Of a DNA stretch of 64,000 nt, positions 51,350 through 59,839 are shown piece after piece. The number at the start of each line of letters is the position of its first letter. The stretch's first letter is position 1. The notes below the pieces were generated by a model. It did no database searches and was not told the origin of the DNA. It saw nothing but the letters and a program-made list of their open reading frames with translations. Position numbers and translations under genes: made by a program. Source of the DNA: JAGVPT01 sp035505655 (GTDB lineage Bacteria; Bacteroidota; Ignavibacteria; UBA10030; UBA8401); the NCBI GenBank assembly GCA_035505655.1, contig DATJQP010000100.1, forward strand, positions 1 to 64,000, written 5' to 3'.

Positions 51350-53122
51350 ATGAACGAAGAAGACGTACTCGGTAAAGCCTACGACGGTAAACTCATGCGG
51401 CGGCTGCTCTATTATCTGCGGCCGTACAAGTGGTACGTCGTCCTCGGCATCGGCCTGAGCATGGTAGTCTCCGCCCTCGAGGCAGTGCGGCCGTACTTCA
51501 CAAAGATCGCCGTCGACGTCAACATCAAAAACCATGACTCCCGGGGCCTCCTCTCGACGGCCCTCCTTTTTCTCACCGTCCTCATGCTCCGCGGGGTGAC
51601 CCAGTACTTCAACTCGTACCTCACGCAGTGGATCGGGCAGAAGACGATCTACGACCTCCGGATGGAGATTTTCCGTCATCTCCAGAACCTCTCGTTGAAA
51701 TTCTACGACCGAAATCCGATCGGACGGCTCATCACGCGGGTGACGAACGACGTCGAGGTCCTCAACGACATGTTCTCGTCGGGGATCGTCATGGTTTTCA
51801 GCGACGTCTTCATGATCATCGGCATCCTCTGGTTCATGTTCTCGATGAACTGGCAGCTCGCCGTTGTTTCTCTCAGCGTCCTCCCGTTCCTTTTCTACGG
51901 TACCTTCCTGTTCCGGAAGAAGGCGCGCGAGGCATACCGGGATGTCCGCGTCCAGATCGCGCGCATCAACGCGTTCATGCAGGAACATGTGACGGGGATG
52001 ATTGTCGATCAGATCTTTAACAGGGAGGAGCGGGCGTTCAAGCAGTTCGACGAGCTCAACGCCGCGCACCGGGATGCGAACATCAGGTCGATCTTTTACT
52101 ACGCCGTCTTCTATCCAGCCGTCGACATCATCGGCGCGGTTGCCGTCGGGCTCATCATCTGGTATGCGGGGGGACGGACGCTCGAGGGGACGGTGACGAT
52201 CGGGACGATCATGGCCTTTCTTCAGTTCAACGAGATGTTCTGGCGCCCGATCCGCGACCTTTCCGAGAAATATAACATCATGCAGACGGCTATGGCGTCG
52301 TCGGAGCGGATCTTCAAGCTTCTCGACGACCGCACGCGCATCACCGATTCCGCGGATCCGGTCCGCCTCGACGGAGTGAAGGGGAAGATCGAATTCCGCA
52401 ACGTCTGGTTCGCCTACGACGGGGAACACTGGGTGCTCAAGAACGTCTCCTTCGTCATCAAACCGGGCGAGACGGCGGCGATCGTCGGGCACACGGGAGC
52501 CGGCAAGACGACGATCACGAGCCTTCTCTCGAGGTTTTATGAGATCCAGAAAGGGGAGATTCTCATCGATGACATCAACATTAAAACGGTGAGGCAGGAG
52601 GAGCTGCGAAAACATATCGCCGTCGTCCTCCAGGATGTCTTTCTCTTTTCGGGGGATATCAAGGGAAACATCAGCCTGGGCAACGACAAGATCCCGTTTC
52701 AGCACGTCAAGGCGGCGGCGCAGTTCGTCGGCGTCGATCAGTTCATCGAAGCGATGCCGCGGCAGTATGACGAAGAGGTGAAGGAGCGGGGGGCGACGCT
52801 CTCCGTCGGTCAGAAGCAGCTTCTCTCCTTCGCGAGGGCTCTCGCGTACAACCCGAAGATCCTCGTCCTCGACGAGGCGACATCGAGCATCGACACGACG
52901 ACCGAGCTTCTCATCCAATCGGCGATCCGGAAGCTCCTTCAGGGGAGGAGCTCGATCGTTATTGCCCACCGGCTTTCCACGATCCAGAACGCCGACAAAA
53001 TCATCGTCATGCACAAGGGAGAGATCCGCGAGACCGGCACGCATCAGGAGCTTCTCGCCCTCGGCGGTCTCTACTACAAACTGTATCAGCTCCAGTACAA
53101 AGAGCAGGAAGTAAGGGATTGA
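51350..53122 (+). CDS. ABC exporter half-transporter with consensus catalytic site
   Basis: A 590-aa protein, membrane part about 1-320, then the ATPase domain. Walker A is GHTGAGKTT, Walker B ILVLDEATSSID with the catalytic Glu, and the H-loop IVIAHRLST. Its signature reads LSVGQKQ instead of LSGGQ, so it completes the degenerate site of its partner, while the partner's LSGGQ completes the active one. The gene lies 55 bases after the first half-transporter. They almost surely form one heterodimer. Confidence 0.93.
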   Translation: MNEEDVLGKAYDGKLMRRLLYYLRPYKWYVVLGIGLSMVVSALEAVRPYFTKIAVDVNIKNHDSRGLLSTALLFLTVLMLRGVTQYFNSYLTQWIGQKTIYDLRMEIFRHLQNLSLKFYDRNPIGRLITRVTNDVEVLNDMFSSGIVMVFSDVFMIIGILWFMFSMNWQLAVVSLSVLPFLFYGTFLFRKKAREAYRDVRVQIARINAFMQEHVTGMIVDQIFNREERAFKQFDELNAAHRDANIRSIFYYAVFYPAVDIIGAVAVGLIIWYAGGRTLEGTVTIGTIMAFLQFNEMFWRPIRDLSEKYNIMQTAMASSERIFKLLDDRTRITDSADPVRLDGVKGKIEFRNVWFAYDGEHWVLKNVSFVIKPGETAAIVGHTGAGKTTITSLLSRFYEIQKGEILIDDINIKTVRQEELRKHIAVVLQDVFLFSGDIKGNISLGNDKIPFQHVKAAAQFVGVDQFIEAMPRQYDEEVKERGATLSVGQKQLLSFARALAYNPKILVLDEATSSIDTTTELLIQSAIRKLLQGRSSIVIAHRLSTIQNADKIIVMHKGEIRETGTHQELLALGGLYYKLYQLQYKEQEVRD

Positions 53123-53191
53123 GAAGGCCGTTCCAGGATTCCATCCAACGGCTCACCGGCGCACCGGGCACCCCCCGGATCGGAGGTCGAG

Positions 53192-54202
53192 ATGTCGAAT
53201 AAAGTCGTCACGATCGAGCGCCACATCATCGAGGGGGAACGTCAGCATCCCGGGGCAACGGGGAACTTCTCCTCCGTCCTTCGAGATCTGGCGATGTCGT
53301 TCAAGCTCATCTGGCGTGAAGTGAGCAAGGCGGGGCTCGTCAATATTCTCGGTTCGGCGGGAAAGCAGAACATCCACGGGGACGCCGTTAAGAAGCTCGA
53401 CGAGTTTGCCGACGAGACCATCTTCAAGGCGATGGACCACGGCGGGCATCTCTGCGTCATGGCTTCGGAGGAGAACGAGGACGTCCTTCACATTCCGGAC
53501 GATTATCCGAAGGGGAAATACGTCCTTCTCTACGACCCCCTCGACGGCTCCTCAAACATCGACGCGAACGTCACGATCGGCACCATCTTCTCGATCTACC
53601 GCCGAGTGTCGAAAGGGGGGAAGGGAACGCTCGGGGATTGTACTCAGCCGGGATATAAGCAGATCGCCGCGGGGTACGTCGTCTACGGGTCGAGCACAAT
53701 GCTCGTCTACACCACGGGGGACGGCGTGCACGGATTCACCCTCGACCCGAGCATCGGCGAGTTTCTTCTCTCGCATGAGAATATCCGAGTTCCGAAGTCC
53801 GGGACGATTTACAGTATCAACGAGGGGAATTACCGGTACTGGGCGGACGGGATCAAGCGGTACATCAAATACCTTCAGGAAGAGGACCCGGCGAGTTCGC
53901 GTCCGTACTCGTCTCGGTACGTCGGCTCGATGGTGGCGGACATTCACCGCACGATGCTCTACGGCGGGATCTTTCTTTATCCCGCCGACGCCCGGCACCC
54001 GGAGGGAAAACTGAGGCTGATGTACGAGGCAAACCCGATGGCGTTCATCATGGAACAGGCCGGAGGTGCCGCAACCGACGGCACACGAAGGATCCTTGAC
54101 GTCCCCCCGGTAACGCTCCATCAGAAGACGCCGCTCATCATCGGGAGCGAAAACGACGTCGCGAAGTACACCGAGTTCACCGCACCGCAGCTCAGGCCAT
54201 GA
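53192..54202 (+). CDS. fbp: Fructose-1,6-bisphosphatase class 1
   Basis: A 336-aa gluconeogenic phosphatase. Metal and phosphate motifs are MASEENED and LLYDPLDGSSNIDANVTIGTIF (the DPLDGS core), followed by VYGSSTMLVYT, SMVADIHRTMLYGGIF and the substrate segment GKLRLMYEANPMAF. A GGAGG Shine-Dalgarno precedes the ATG. The stop overlaps the next start (ATGA). Confidence 0.97.
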   Translation: MSNKVVTIERHIIEGERQHPGATGNFSSVLRDLAMSFKLIWREVSKAGLVNILGSAGKQNIHGDAVKKLDEFADETIFKAMDHGGHLCVMASEENEDVLHIPDDYPKGKYVLLYDPLDGSSNIDANVTIGTIFSIYRRVSKGGKGTLGDCTQPGYKQIAAGYVVYGSSTMLVYTTGDGVHGFTLDPSIGEFLLSHENIRVPKSGTIYSINEGNYRYWADGIKRYIKYLQEEDPASSRPYSSRYVGSMVADIHRTMLYGGIFLYPADARHPEGKLRLMYEANPMAFIMEQAGGAATDGTRRILDVPPVTLHQKTPLIIGSENDVAKYTEFTAPQLRP

Positions 54203-54789
54203 TTTCAGCTGCCGAGATTCTCGAACAGGCTATCCGCGCGACGACGTTCGTCGTCGTGGACGTCGAGACGACAGGGCTCTCTCCGCGCGATGGAGGGATC
54301 ACCGAGATCGCGATGTTCAAGGTCCGCAACGGGCTGATCTGGGACGAGTATACGACCCTCGTCGATCCCCTCATGCCGATCCCCGATGAAATCACCGTCC
54401 TGACGGGAATCGATGACGCGATGGTGGCGGGAGCCCCCACGGCGAAGGAGGTTGCGGTCCCGATCGCCGAGTTTCTCGGAGACGGTGTCTTCACCGCCCA
54501 CAACGCTCCGTTCGACCTCGGGTTTGTCAACAGCACGCTGGCGAAGGGGAGCCTTGATCCGATACAGAATCCGGTCCTCTGCACATGCAAGCTGGCCCGC
54601 CGCCTTCTCCCGAACCTCCAGAGCAAATCGCTTGGCCCGGTCACACGGGCCCTCGGGGTGAAGAATTCCAGCAGACACCGGGCTGCGGGGGATGCCTACG
54701 CGACGGCGCAGGTCCTCATTCGTTTTCTCAACAGGCTTGAAGACGAGTTCGAAGTGACCGATGTGAAAGGGCTGATGAAATTCCAGTGA
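54199..54789 (+). CDS. DnaQ-like 3'-5' exonuclease (DEDDh)
   Basis: A 196-aa exonuclease-domain protein. Exo I is VVVDVETTGLS, Exo II TAHNAPFDLGFV and Exo III HRAAGDAYAT with the histidine of the DEDDh class. It lacks a polymerase or UvrC-like fusion, so it may be a stand-alone proofreading subunit (epsilon-like) or a repair/RNA exonuclease. It is translationally coupled to fbp and ended by the terminator at 54807. Confidence 0.9.
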   Translation: MISAAEILEQAIRATTFVVVDVETTGLSPRDGGITEIAMFKVRNGLIWDEYTTLVDPLMPIPDEITVLTGIDDAMVAGAPTAKEVAVPIAEFLGDGVFTAHNAPFDLGFVNSTLAKGSLDPIQNPVLCTCKLARRLLPNLQSKSLGPVTRALGVKNSSRHRAAGDAYATAQVLIRFLNRLEDEFEVTDVKGLMKFQ

Positions 54790-54806
54790 CCGGTGGAGAG
54801 AAAAGA

Positions 54807-54841
54807 AAAAGGCCGGCTCGCTCGCGCGTGGCCGGCCTTTT
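54807..54841. terminator. Bidirectional intrinsic terminator
   Basis: AAAA-GGCCGGC, 13-base loop, GCCGGCC-TTTT: a GC-perfect stem with A and T flanks on both sides. It separates the convergent exonuclease and CpoB-like genes and works for both. Confidence 0.9.
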
Positions 54842-54859
54842 CGTTTCAAACGGGGATCG

Positions 54860-55690
54860 CTATCTCAGTTTCGCCTGTGCACGCTTGAGGTACTCGCTAT
54901 TCGGGTATAGCTCGACGAACTTCCTGTACTCGGCCTGCGCCTGTTGACGGTCGCCCAGCCGCTCGTAGGCCTGAGCAATCATGAACTGCGCGTCGTCCTT
55001 TTTCTCGGAAATCTTGAATTTCAGAACTTCCTGGAATTGACCGATCGCCGACTTGTATTCGCGGAGGCCATAATCGCAAAGGCCGATCCAGTAGTGACAG
55101 TTGTCGGCATAGTCGGACTTGATCCCGGCATCCAGGAGAGACTGGAATTCGTCGATCGCTTCCTTGTACTTCCTCTCTCTCGCCAGAGCAACCGACCCTT
55201 CGTAGTGTTGAATCATGTCTGACGAAGAGGCTCCCCGTGTCACTTTCGTCATGGCGGGTCTCGATGCGGCTGTCGCGGCGGTGGTGGGTTTCGTCGCTTT
55301 CTCCTGTGCTGCGATCTGAGCCGCTTCCAGGTCGGAGACCTTCGCCATCAGGTCCTTGTTCTTCTGCTCGGAGGCGTCGAGCTTCTGCTGCAGCTGGACG
55401 TTCTCGGTCTTGATGTCTTCGATCTGTTGCTGGAGCATCTCCTCCCTTGAGGGGGGCGCCTGAACAACCGCGGTCGTCTCCGGAGCCGCCGGCGTGATGG
55501 CGGTCGTGTCATGCTTTGCCATCATCGTGGTGTCCGGATGGATCGCCGTCGTGTCGGTCGGAGCTCCTTCAGTCTTTGCCGTCTCAGAGGAACCCCCACA
55601 TCCTACCAGTCCGACGAATGCGATGAGCACCATAAGGCCAACGACGTGACGAGCACCTACCCTCGCCAGGTTGGATATCCAGGAATCCAT
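54860..55690 (-). CDS. CpoB/YbgF-like lipoprotein with coiled coil and TPR repeats
   Basis: A 276-aa lipoprotein: signal ending in GLVGC (C31), a Thr/Pro/Ala-rich linker, a coiled coil at about 85-130 (LQQQIEDIKTENVQLQQKLD), then three TPR units (MIQHYEGSVALARERKYKEA, DYADNCHYWIG, DAQFMIAQAYERLG). The layout matches the tol-pal-associated YbgF/CpoB family, which coordinates outer-membrane constriction and wall synthesis; no tol genes are in view. The ATG at 55690 has GGAGG four bases upstream and was chosen over 55705. Confidence 0.87.
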   Translation of the reverse strand: MDSWISNLARVGARHVVGLMVLIAFVGLVGCGGSSETAKTEGAPTDTTAIHPDTTMMAKHDTTAITPAAPETTAVVQAPPSREEMLQQQIEDIKTENVQLQQKLDASEQKNKDLMAKVSDLEAAQIAAQEKATKPTTAATAASRPAMTKVTRGASSSDMIQHYEGSVALARERKYKEAIDEFQSLLDAGIKSDYADNCHYWIGLCDYGLREYKSAIGQFQEVLKFKISEKKDDAQFMIAQAYERLGDRQQAQAEYRKFVELYPNSEYLKRAQAKLR

Positions 55691-55755
55691 AGATCCTCCG
55701 AACATTAATTCAACATGTGGTGTGACTAGAGTAGGAGTGCAACGCGTTGGATGCT

Positions 55756-55784
55756 AATGTATTAAAGGCACTTTTGAAAGTCAA
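55756..55784 (-). promoter_or_regulatory. Promoter of the CpoB-like gene
   Basis: On the minus strand TTGACT (55779-55784), 17-base spacer, TACATT (55756-55761). The -10 is about 65 bases upstream of the ATG. Confidence 0.65.
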
Positions 55785-55883
55785 GTATGCGGTGAGAAAT
55801 AGTTCCGCTCGGTGACACAACATCTCACGCGCTACGAGGAAAAGCGCGGAGTGTTCGCCACGATCTGAAAACATCCCTTTTCA
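55785..55883. other. Structured intergenic DNA between divergent promoters
   Basis: Two short hairpins lie back to back: GTGAGA (55792-55797) with TCTCAC (55823-55828), and CGCGCT (55828-55833) with AGCGCG (55843-55848). There is no open frame of note. This is a possible regulator site shared by the CpoB-like gene and trpB2. Confidence 0.4.
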
Positions 55884-55912
55884 TTGACATTCTTTTCGAA
55901 ATCAATTACTTT
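55884..55912 (+). promoter_or_regulatory. Promoter of trpB2
   Basis: TTGACA (55884-55889), 17-base spacer, TACTTT (55907-55912). A second -10-like TATAAT stands at 55920-55925 without a well-spaced -35. The leader to the ATG at 56154 is about 235 bases and shows no gene. Confidence 0.65.
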
Positions 55913-56153
55913 CTTCGTGTATAATCGGTTTGGTCGGGGAAGATTGCCCTGAAGCTGACTCCCTGTTCCTCCCTTTCCACAGATTGCCGGAATTTCTCTA
56001 GACACAATTTGTTCCGCCGAACGACGTTCACCGAAGAGTCGGCAGACCTGCCGGTTCCAGGTTGGCCCGGTCGTTCCTTCGTCCGCGAGCCACGGTGCCC
56101 CGATCGCCAGGCGGAGCCGTTTTCTCTTCACCTCACATCTTACGGAGTTCTCC

Positions 56154-57521
56154 ATGAGTGAACAATACAAGTTTCTCCTTGACGAACGAAAAATCCCGAA
56201 AGCGTGGTACAACATCAATGCGGACATGCCGGTACCGCCGGCCCCAGTCCTTCATCCCGGAACAATGGAACCGGTTACCCCCGATTTTCTCGGCGTTCTC
56301 TTCCCGATGAACCTCATCATGCAGGAAGTGAGCAGGGACCGGTGGATTGAGATTCCGGAGCCTGTCCGCGACATCTACAAGCTATGGCGTCCGACCCCGA
56401 TGTTCCGGGCGGTCCGGCTCGAAAAGGCGTTGGGAACCCCCGCTCACATCTACTACAAATACGAGGGAGCGAGCCCCGTCGGCAGTCACAAGCCGAATAC
56501 CGCTGTCGCCCAGGCGTTTTTCAACAAGGAGGCGGGGACGAAGGCGCTGACGACCGAGACCGGTGCGGGCCAGTGGGGTTCCGCACTCGCCATGGCCTGC
56601 AACTTCTTCGGCCTGGACCTGGAAGTGTACATGGTCAAAGTCTCGTACCATCAGAAGCCGTACCGCCGGATCATCATGGAGAACTTCGGTGCGAAAGTCT
56701 ACGCGAGCCCGACCGACCGGACGCAATTCGGAAAGAAGATCCTGAGCAAGGACCCGAATTCGAACGGTTCTCTCGGCGTCGCGATCTCCGAGGCGGTCGA
56801 GGTTGCCGCGATGAGCGGCGGGGCGAAGAAATACAGCCTCGGCTCGGTCCTCGGCCATGTCCTCATGCACCAGACCGTGATCGGGATCGAATCGCTCGAA
56901 CAGATGGAACTCGCGGGGGAGTACCCAGACTTCGTCATCGGCTGTGCCGGGGGAGGGTCGAATTTTGCGGGGTTTGCCTTCCCCTTCATCCACCAAAACC
57001 TCACGAACGGGAAGAAGGCGCGCGTTATCGCCGTGGAGCCGGCATCGTGCCCGAGCCTGACGAAAGGGAAGTACACGTTCGATTTCGGCGACGCTGCCGC
57101 CATGGCCCCGATCGTCAAGATGTACACTCTCGGCCACACCTTCATGCCTCCCGGGATCCATGCGGGTGGCCTCCGCTACCACGGGATGGCCCCAAGTGTC
57201 AGCGCACTCGTCGACCACGGCGACGTGGAAGCAAGGGCGGTGAACCAGCTCGAGACCTTTGAAGCGGCGGTGAAGTTCTCGCGCTCCGAAGGGATCATCC
57301 CGGCGCCCGAATCCGCGCATGCGATCCGTGTCGCGATCATCGAAGCGCAGAAGTGCAAAGAGACGGGGGAGAAGAAGGTCATTGTCTTCAACCTTTCCGG
57401 GCACGGGCATTTCGATATGACCGCGTATGAGCAGTACCACCAGGGGAAATTACAGGACTACGAGTATCCGCAGGAGGCGATTGCGGAGGCAATGACCCAC
57501 CTCCCGAAGGTCAATCTCTAG
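56154..57521 (+). CDS. Tryptophan synthase beta chain-like protein (TrpB2)
   Basis: A 455-aa PLP enzyme of the TrpB2 subfamily, which is longer than TrpB1 and does not depend on TrpA in the usual way. The PLP lysine is K113 in VGSHKPNTA. Further motifs are TTETGAGQWG, the phosphate-binding GCAGGGSNFAG, and a C-terminal NLSGHGHFDM. TrpB2 may work with serine and free indole, serve salvage or deaminate serine. No trpA or other trp gene lies here. It has its own promoter and a long leader. It ends overlapping by four bases the convergent ATP-grasp gene. Confidence 0.94.
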   Translation: MSEQYKFLLDERKIPKAWYNINADMPVPPAPVLHPGTMEPVTPDFLGVLFPMNLIMQEVSRDRWIEIPEPVRDIYKLWRPTPMFRAVRLEKALGTPAHIYYKYEGASPVGSHKPNTAVAQAFFNKEAGTKALTTETGAGQWGSALAMACNFFGLDLEVYMVKVSYHQKPYRRIIMENFGAKVYASPTDRTQFGKKILSKDPNSNGSLGVAISEAVEVAAMSGGAKKYSLGSVLGHVLMHQTVIGIESLEQMELAGEYPDFVIGCAGGGSNFAGFAFPFIHQNLTNGKKARVIAVEPASCPSLTKGKYTFDFGDAAAMAPIVKMYTLGHTFMPPGIHAGGLRYHGMAPSVSALVDHGDVEARAVNQLETFEAAVKFSRSEGIIPAPESAHAIRVAIIEAQKCKETGEKKVIVFNLSGHGHFDMTAYEQYHQGKLQDYEYPQEAIAEAMTHLPKVNL

Positions 57522-58462
57522 CGAGGCTGAAAGGGCGTGATGATTGGTGGGACGGAAGAGCAGCGTCTTGTTGCGGCCTCATTCGCGATCAATTCTTGGA
57601 TCCTGTGCACGATCCCGTCCGGGACGCCGTCGCGGTGCTTCGATTGCAGGCGCATGTCACAAATCTCGTTGACATAGTCGACGACGACAAAGCGGCCGTC
57701 GCCCGCGAGGGCGATTTCCGAGGAGAAGAAATCGAGGCCGCACACTTCCTGGATTGACTTCACGATCGTGCGGAGAACCCCGATTCCGTACTGTTCCTCC
57801 TCCTCCCGAGTCACTTCACGGTACACGTGGGTGATGTCGTCCCACCAGCAGGGGAGAATCTCGCCGAACCCATAGATGACGCGGAACCACGCGCGGCTGT
57901 CTCCCAGAAATCTCGGCTTCACCGTCTCTTGGAGAAGATACTTGTCGTTCTTGTGGTGCTGTCTCGTCTCGATGACATCCTTCAGCGTTTCGGCTCCGAG
58001 GACGACCCCGATGCCTCCCCCCGTCGTGTTCGCCGGTTTGATGATAAACGGCCGGCCTAGTTTTGCAAGCTCCGAAAGACTGAGCTCAGGTTCGCGCTTC
58101 TTGCTGAAGGGCGAAACGATGATCGTGTAGGGGACCTGGAGTCCTTTGGTGATGAATTCCAAGTGCATCGTCGCTTTGTCCTTTGCATGCTCCACCCGGT
58201 CGGGAGGGTTGAAAAACTGAGCAGACGATCGCGCTACCTGCTTCACAAGAGGCTCAAACGATTCGTCGTCATCAGAAGCGCGATCGAGAAAAAACTCGAA
58301 CGCGAGCGATCCCTCGCGCAGAAGCTGGAGAGTCTCCTGCACATTGGCCGGCATGATCCGGTATGACGTCACCCCCCTGGCCTCGCAGGCCCGTTCAATC
58401 CCCGCGACGAATTCATCGTCGTAGCCCCAGTTCCACGCCAGCCCGAGAGTTCGCAGCTGCAT
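57518..58462 (-). CDS. ATP-grasp (D-Ala-D-Ala ligase-like) protein of unknown substrate
   Basis: A 314-aa protein. The ATP-grasp core shows a central-domain helix (AKDKATMHLEFITKG), the lysine/loop LGRPFIIKPANTTGGGIGVV, YLLQETVKPRFLGD, and the metal-binding DFFSSEIALAG, FVVVDYVNEICDM. It would form an acid-amine or peptide-like bond with ATP. It resembles ligase-like proteins outside the Ddl family proper. It is followed (5-base gap upstream) by the methyltransferase gene on the same strand. No partner identifies the substrate. Confidence 0.82.
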   Translation of the reverse strand: MQLRTLGLAWNWGYDDEFVAGIERACEARGVTSYRIMPANVQETLQLLREGSLAFEFFLDRASDDDESFEPLVKQVARSSAQFFNPPDRVEHAKDKATMHLEFITKGLQVPYTIIVSPFSKKREPELSLSELAKLGRPFIIKPANTTGGGIGVVLGAETLKDVIETRQHHKNDKYLLQETVKPRFLGDSRAWFRVIYGFGEILPCWWDDITHVYREVTREEEEQYGIGVLRTIVKSIQEVCGLDFFSSEIALAGDGRFVVVDYVNEICDMRLQSKHRDGVPDGIVHRIQELIANEAATRRCSSVPPIITPFQPR

Positions 58463-58467
58463 CCAGC

Positions 58468-59331
58468 CTACTCCAAGGAAATCCGGTTCGTTGACGCCGC
58501 CGTCTTCCCGCGCGCACGGCCTCGCTGTCGTTGCACTTCATAAAGAACGACTGCGCTCGCGCTTGCGACGTTGATCGAATCGACCCCCTTCAGCATGGGG
58601 ATGAGCGTTGTCACGTCGCAAAGATCCAGAACCGGGGCGGAGACACCATCCCCCTCGGCCCCGAAAACAATGCAGCAGTCGGAGCTGAAATCAACTTCTC
58701 CGACTTTGACGCTCGTTGCCCGCGGATGTGCAGCAACGATTCTCGCCCCGAATCGCGTGCGAACCTTCGCCAGCTCGTCCGCGAGCCTCGGGGGACGAAC
58801 AACAGGCAGAGCGAAGACATTTCCCATCGAATTTCTTACCGAGCGTCGCAGGTAGGGGTCGCACGAAGTCTCGCCGACGATGAGGGCGTCGACGCCGAAC
58901 GAGGCACAGTTCCGGACAATGACTCCGACGTTCTCCGAGTTCATCACCCCATCCACCGCGACGAAGATGTACGGTTTGGAGGCCGATCCGACCGCCTGCT
59001 CGAGGGTCACGGAAGGAGGAATGTCGGCGATGGCCATGATCCCTTTGTGCAGCTGGAATCCCACGATCGATTCCATCATCCGCAATTCAGCCAGGAAGAC
59101 GTTGATTTGTTCTTGTCGGCACTCTATCAGGTTTCGGTAGACCTTCAGCCACTCGTCGGTGAGAAGGATCGACCGGATACGGAGTGAGCTCTCGAAAAGC
59201 CGCCTGACCACTCGCTCTCCCTCGGCGACGAAAAAACCTCCCTTCCGGTGTTCGAGCGGCCGTTTGAGCGTCCGGTAGGGCTCAAGCTCCGGAACAAGCA
59301 TCGAATCGATGCGCTGGATCTGCTGAGTCAT
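58468..59331 (-). CDS. SpoU/TrmH-family RNA 2'-O-methyltransferase
   Basis: A 287-aa SPOUT methyltransferase. The N-terminal substrate-binding domain (about 1-115) has RKGGFFVAEGERVV. The knotted C-terminal domain has motif 1 NSENVGVIVRNCASFG, motif 2 IVFGAEGDGVS and motif 3 IPMLKGVDSINVASASAVVLYE split around the SAM site. The family methylates rRNA or tRNA ribose; the target cannot be told from sequence. It lies five bases from the ATP-grasp gene in one leftward unit. Confidence 0.92.
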   Translation of the reverse strand: MTQQIQRIDSMLVPELEPYRTLKRPLEHRKGGFFVAEGERVVRRLFESSLRIRSILLTDEWLKVYRNLIECRQEQINVFLAELRMMESIVGFQLHKGIMAIADIPPSVTLEQAVGSASKPYIFVAVDGVMNSENVGVIVRNCASFGVDALIVGETSCDPYLRRSVRNSMGNVFALPVVRPPRLADELAKVRTRFGARIVAAHPRATSVKVGEVDFSSDCCIVFGAEGDGVSAPVLDLCDVTTLIPMLKGVDSINVASASAVVLYEVQRQRGRARGKTAASTNRISLE

Positions 59332-59523
59332 GCGAAGGAGTCTTCCTTACGGCCTTGTATGTTAGGGTGATTGGATTCCGGGATATCATAGTACATCAAA
59401 ATCTCGGAGTTTCAAAGCGGGCACAAGGACGCCATCACCAAAAATTGCGTATGCGCATTCGCCGCTTCCCGAGTAGGTAGTTTGTCCTACAAAGAACATA
59501 TAAAGCTTTTTGTGAGGTGTTGT

Positions 59524-59552
59524 TGCCTTCCCCCGCTGAGTTTTGTATATTT
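59524..59552 (+). promoter_or_regulatory. Promoter upstream of tRNA-Arg
   Basis: TTGCCT (59524-59529), 17-base spacer, TATATT (59547-59552). It is about 80 bases upstream of the tRNA. A perfect 16-base palindrome CGGACCGATCGGTCCG (59573-59588) lies between promoter and tRNA. Confidence 0.6.
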
Positions 59553-59633
59553 TAACCTGAAATTTTGTGCCCGGACCGATCGGTCCGTATCGGGAAAATT
59601 GACAAGTCGGGTATTTTTCCCGAAGAATCAAAA

Positions 59634-59707
59634 GCACCCATAGCTCAATTGGATAGAGCATCAGACTTCGGATCTGAGGGTTGGGGGTTCGACTCCCTCT
59701 GGGTGCA
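59634..59707 (+). tRNA. tRNA-Arg (anticodon UCG)
   Basis: A full 74-base cloverleaf: acceptor GCACCCA/TGGGTGC, D arm GCTC/GAGC, anticodon stem TCAGA/TCTGA with loop CTTCGGA (anticodon TCG, codon CGA), T arm GGGGG-TTCGACT-CCCTC and discriminator A. The 3' CCA is not encoded (the next bases are CAA). Confidence 0.95.
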
Positions 59708-59839
59708 CAATCATGTCTGTTCCGGTCGTTCACGAACTGACCTTTTGTCGGTTTCCGTCTCGTGGTGCCGCCTCGCGGCGGGTGTTCGTTCTGAAGGGAA
59801 AGCAGATGGAGCAGACTGTAGCATCTCGGCCCGAACTTT

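Noticed and set aside
51173..53044. Minus-strand open frame of 623 codons
   Set aside because: Antisense to the second ABC half-transporter; its sequence is Asp/Arg/Val filler.
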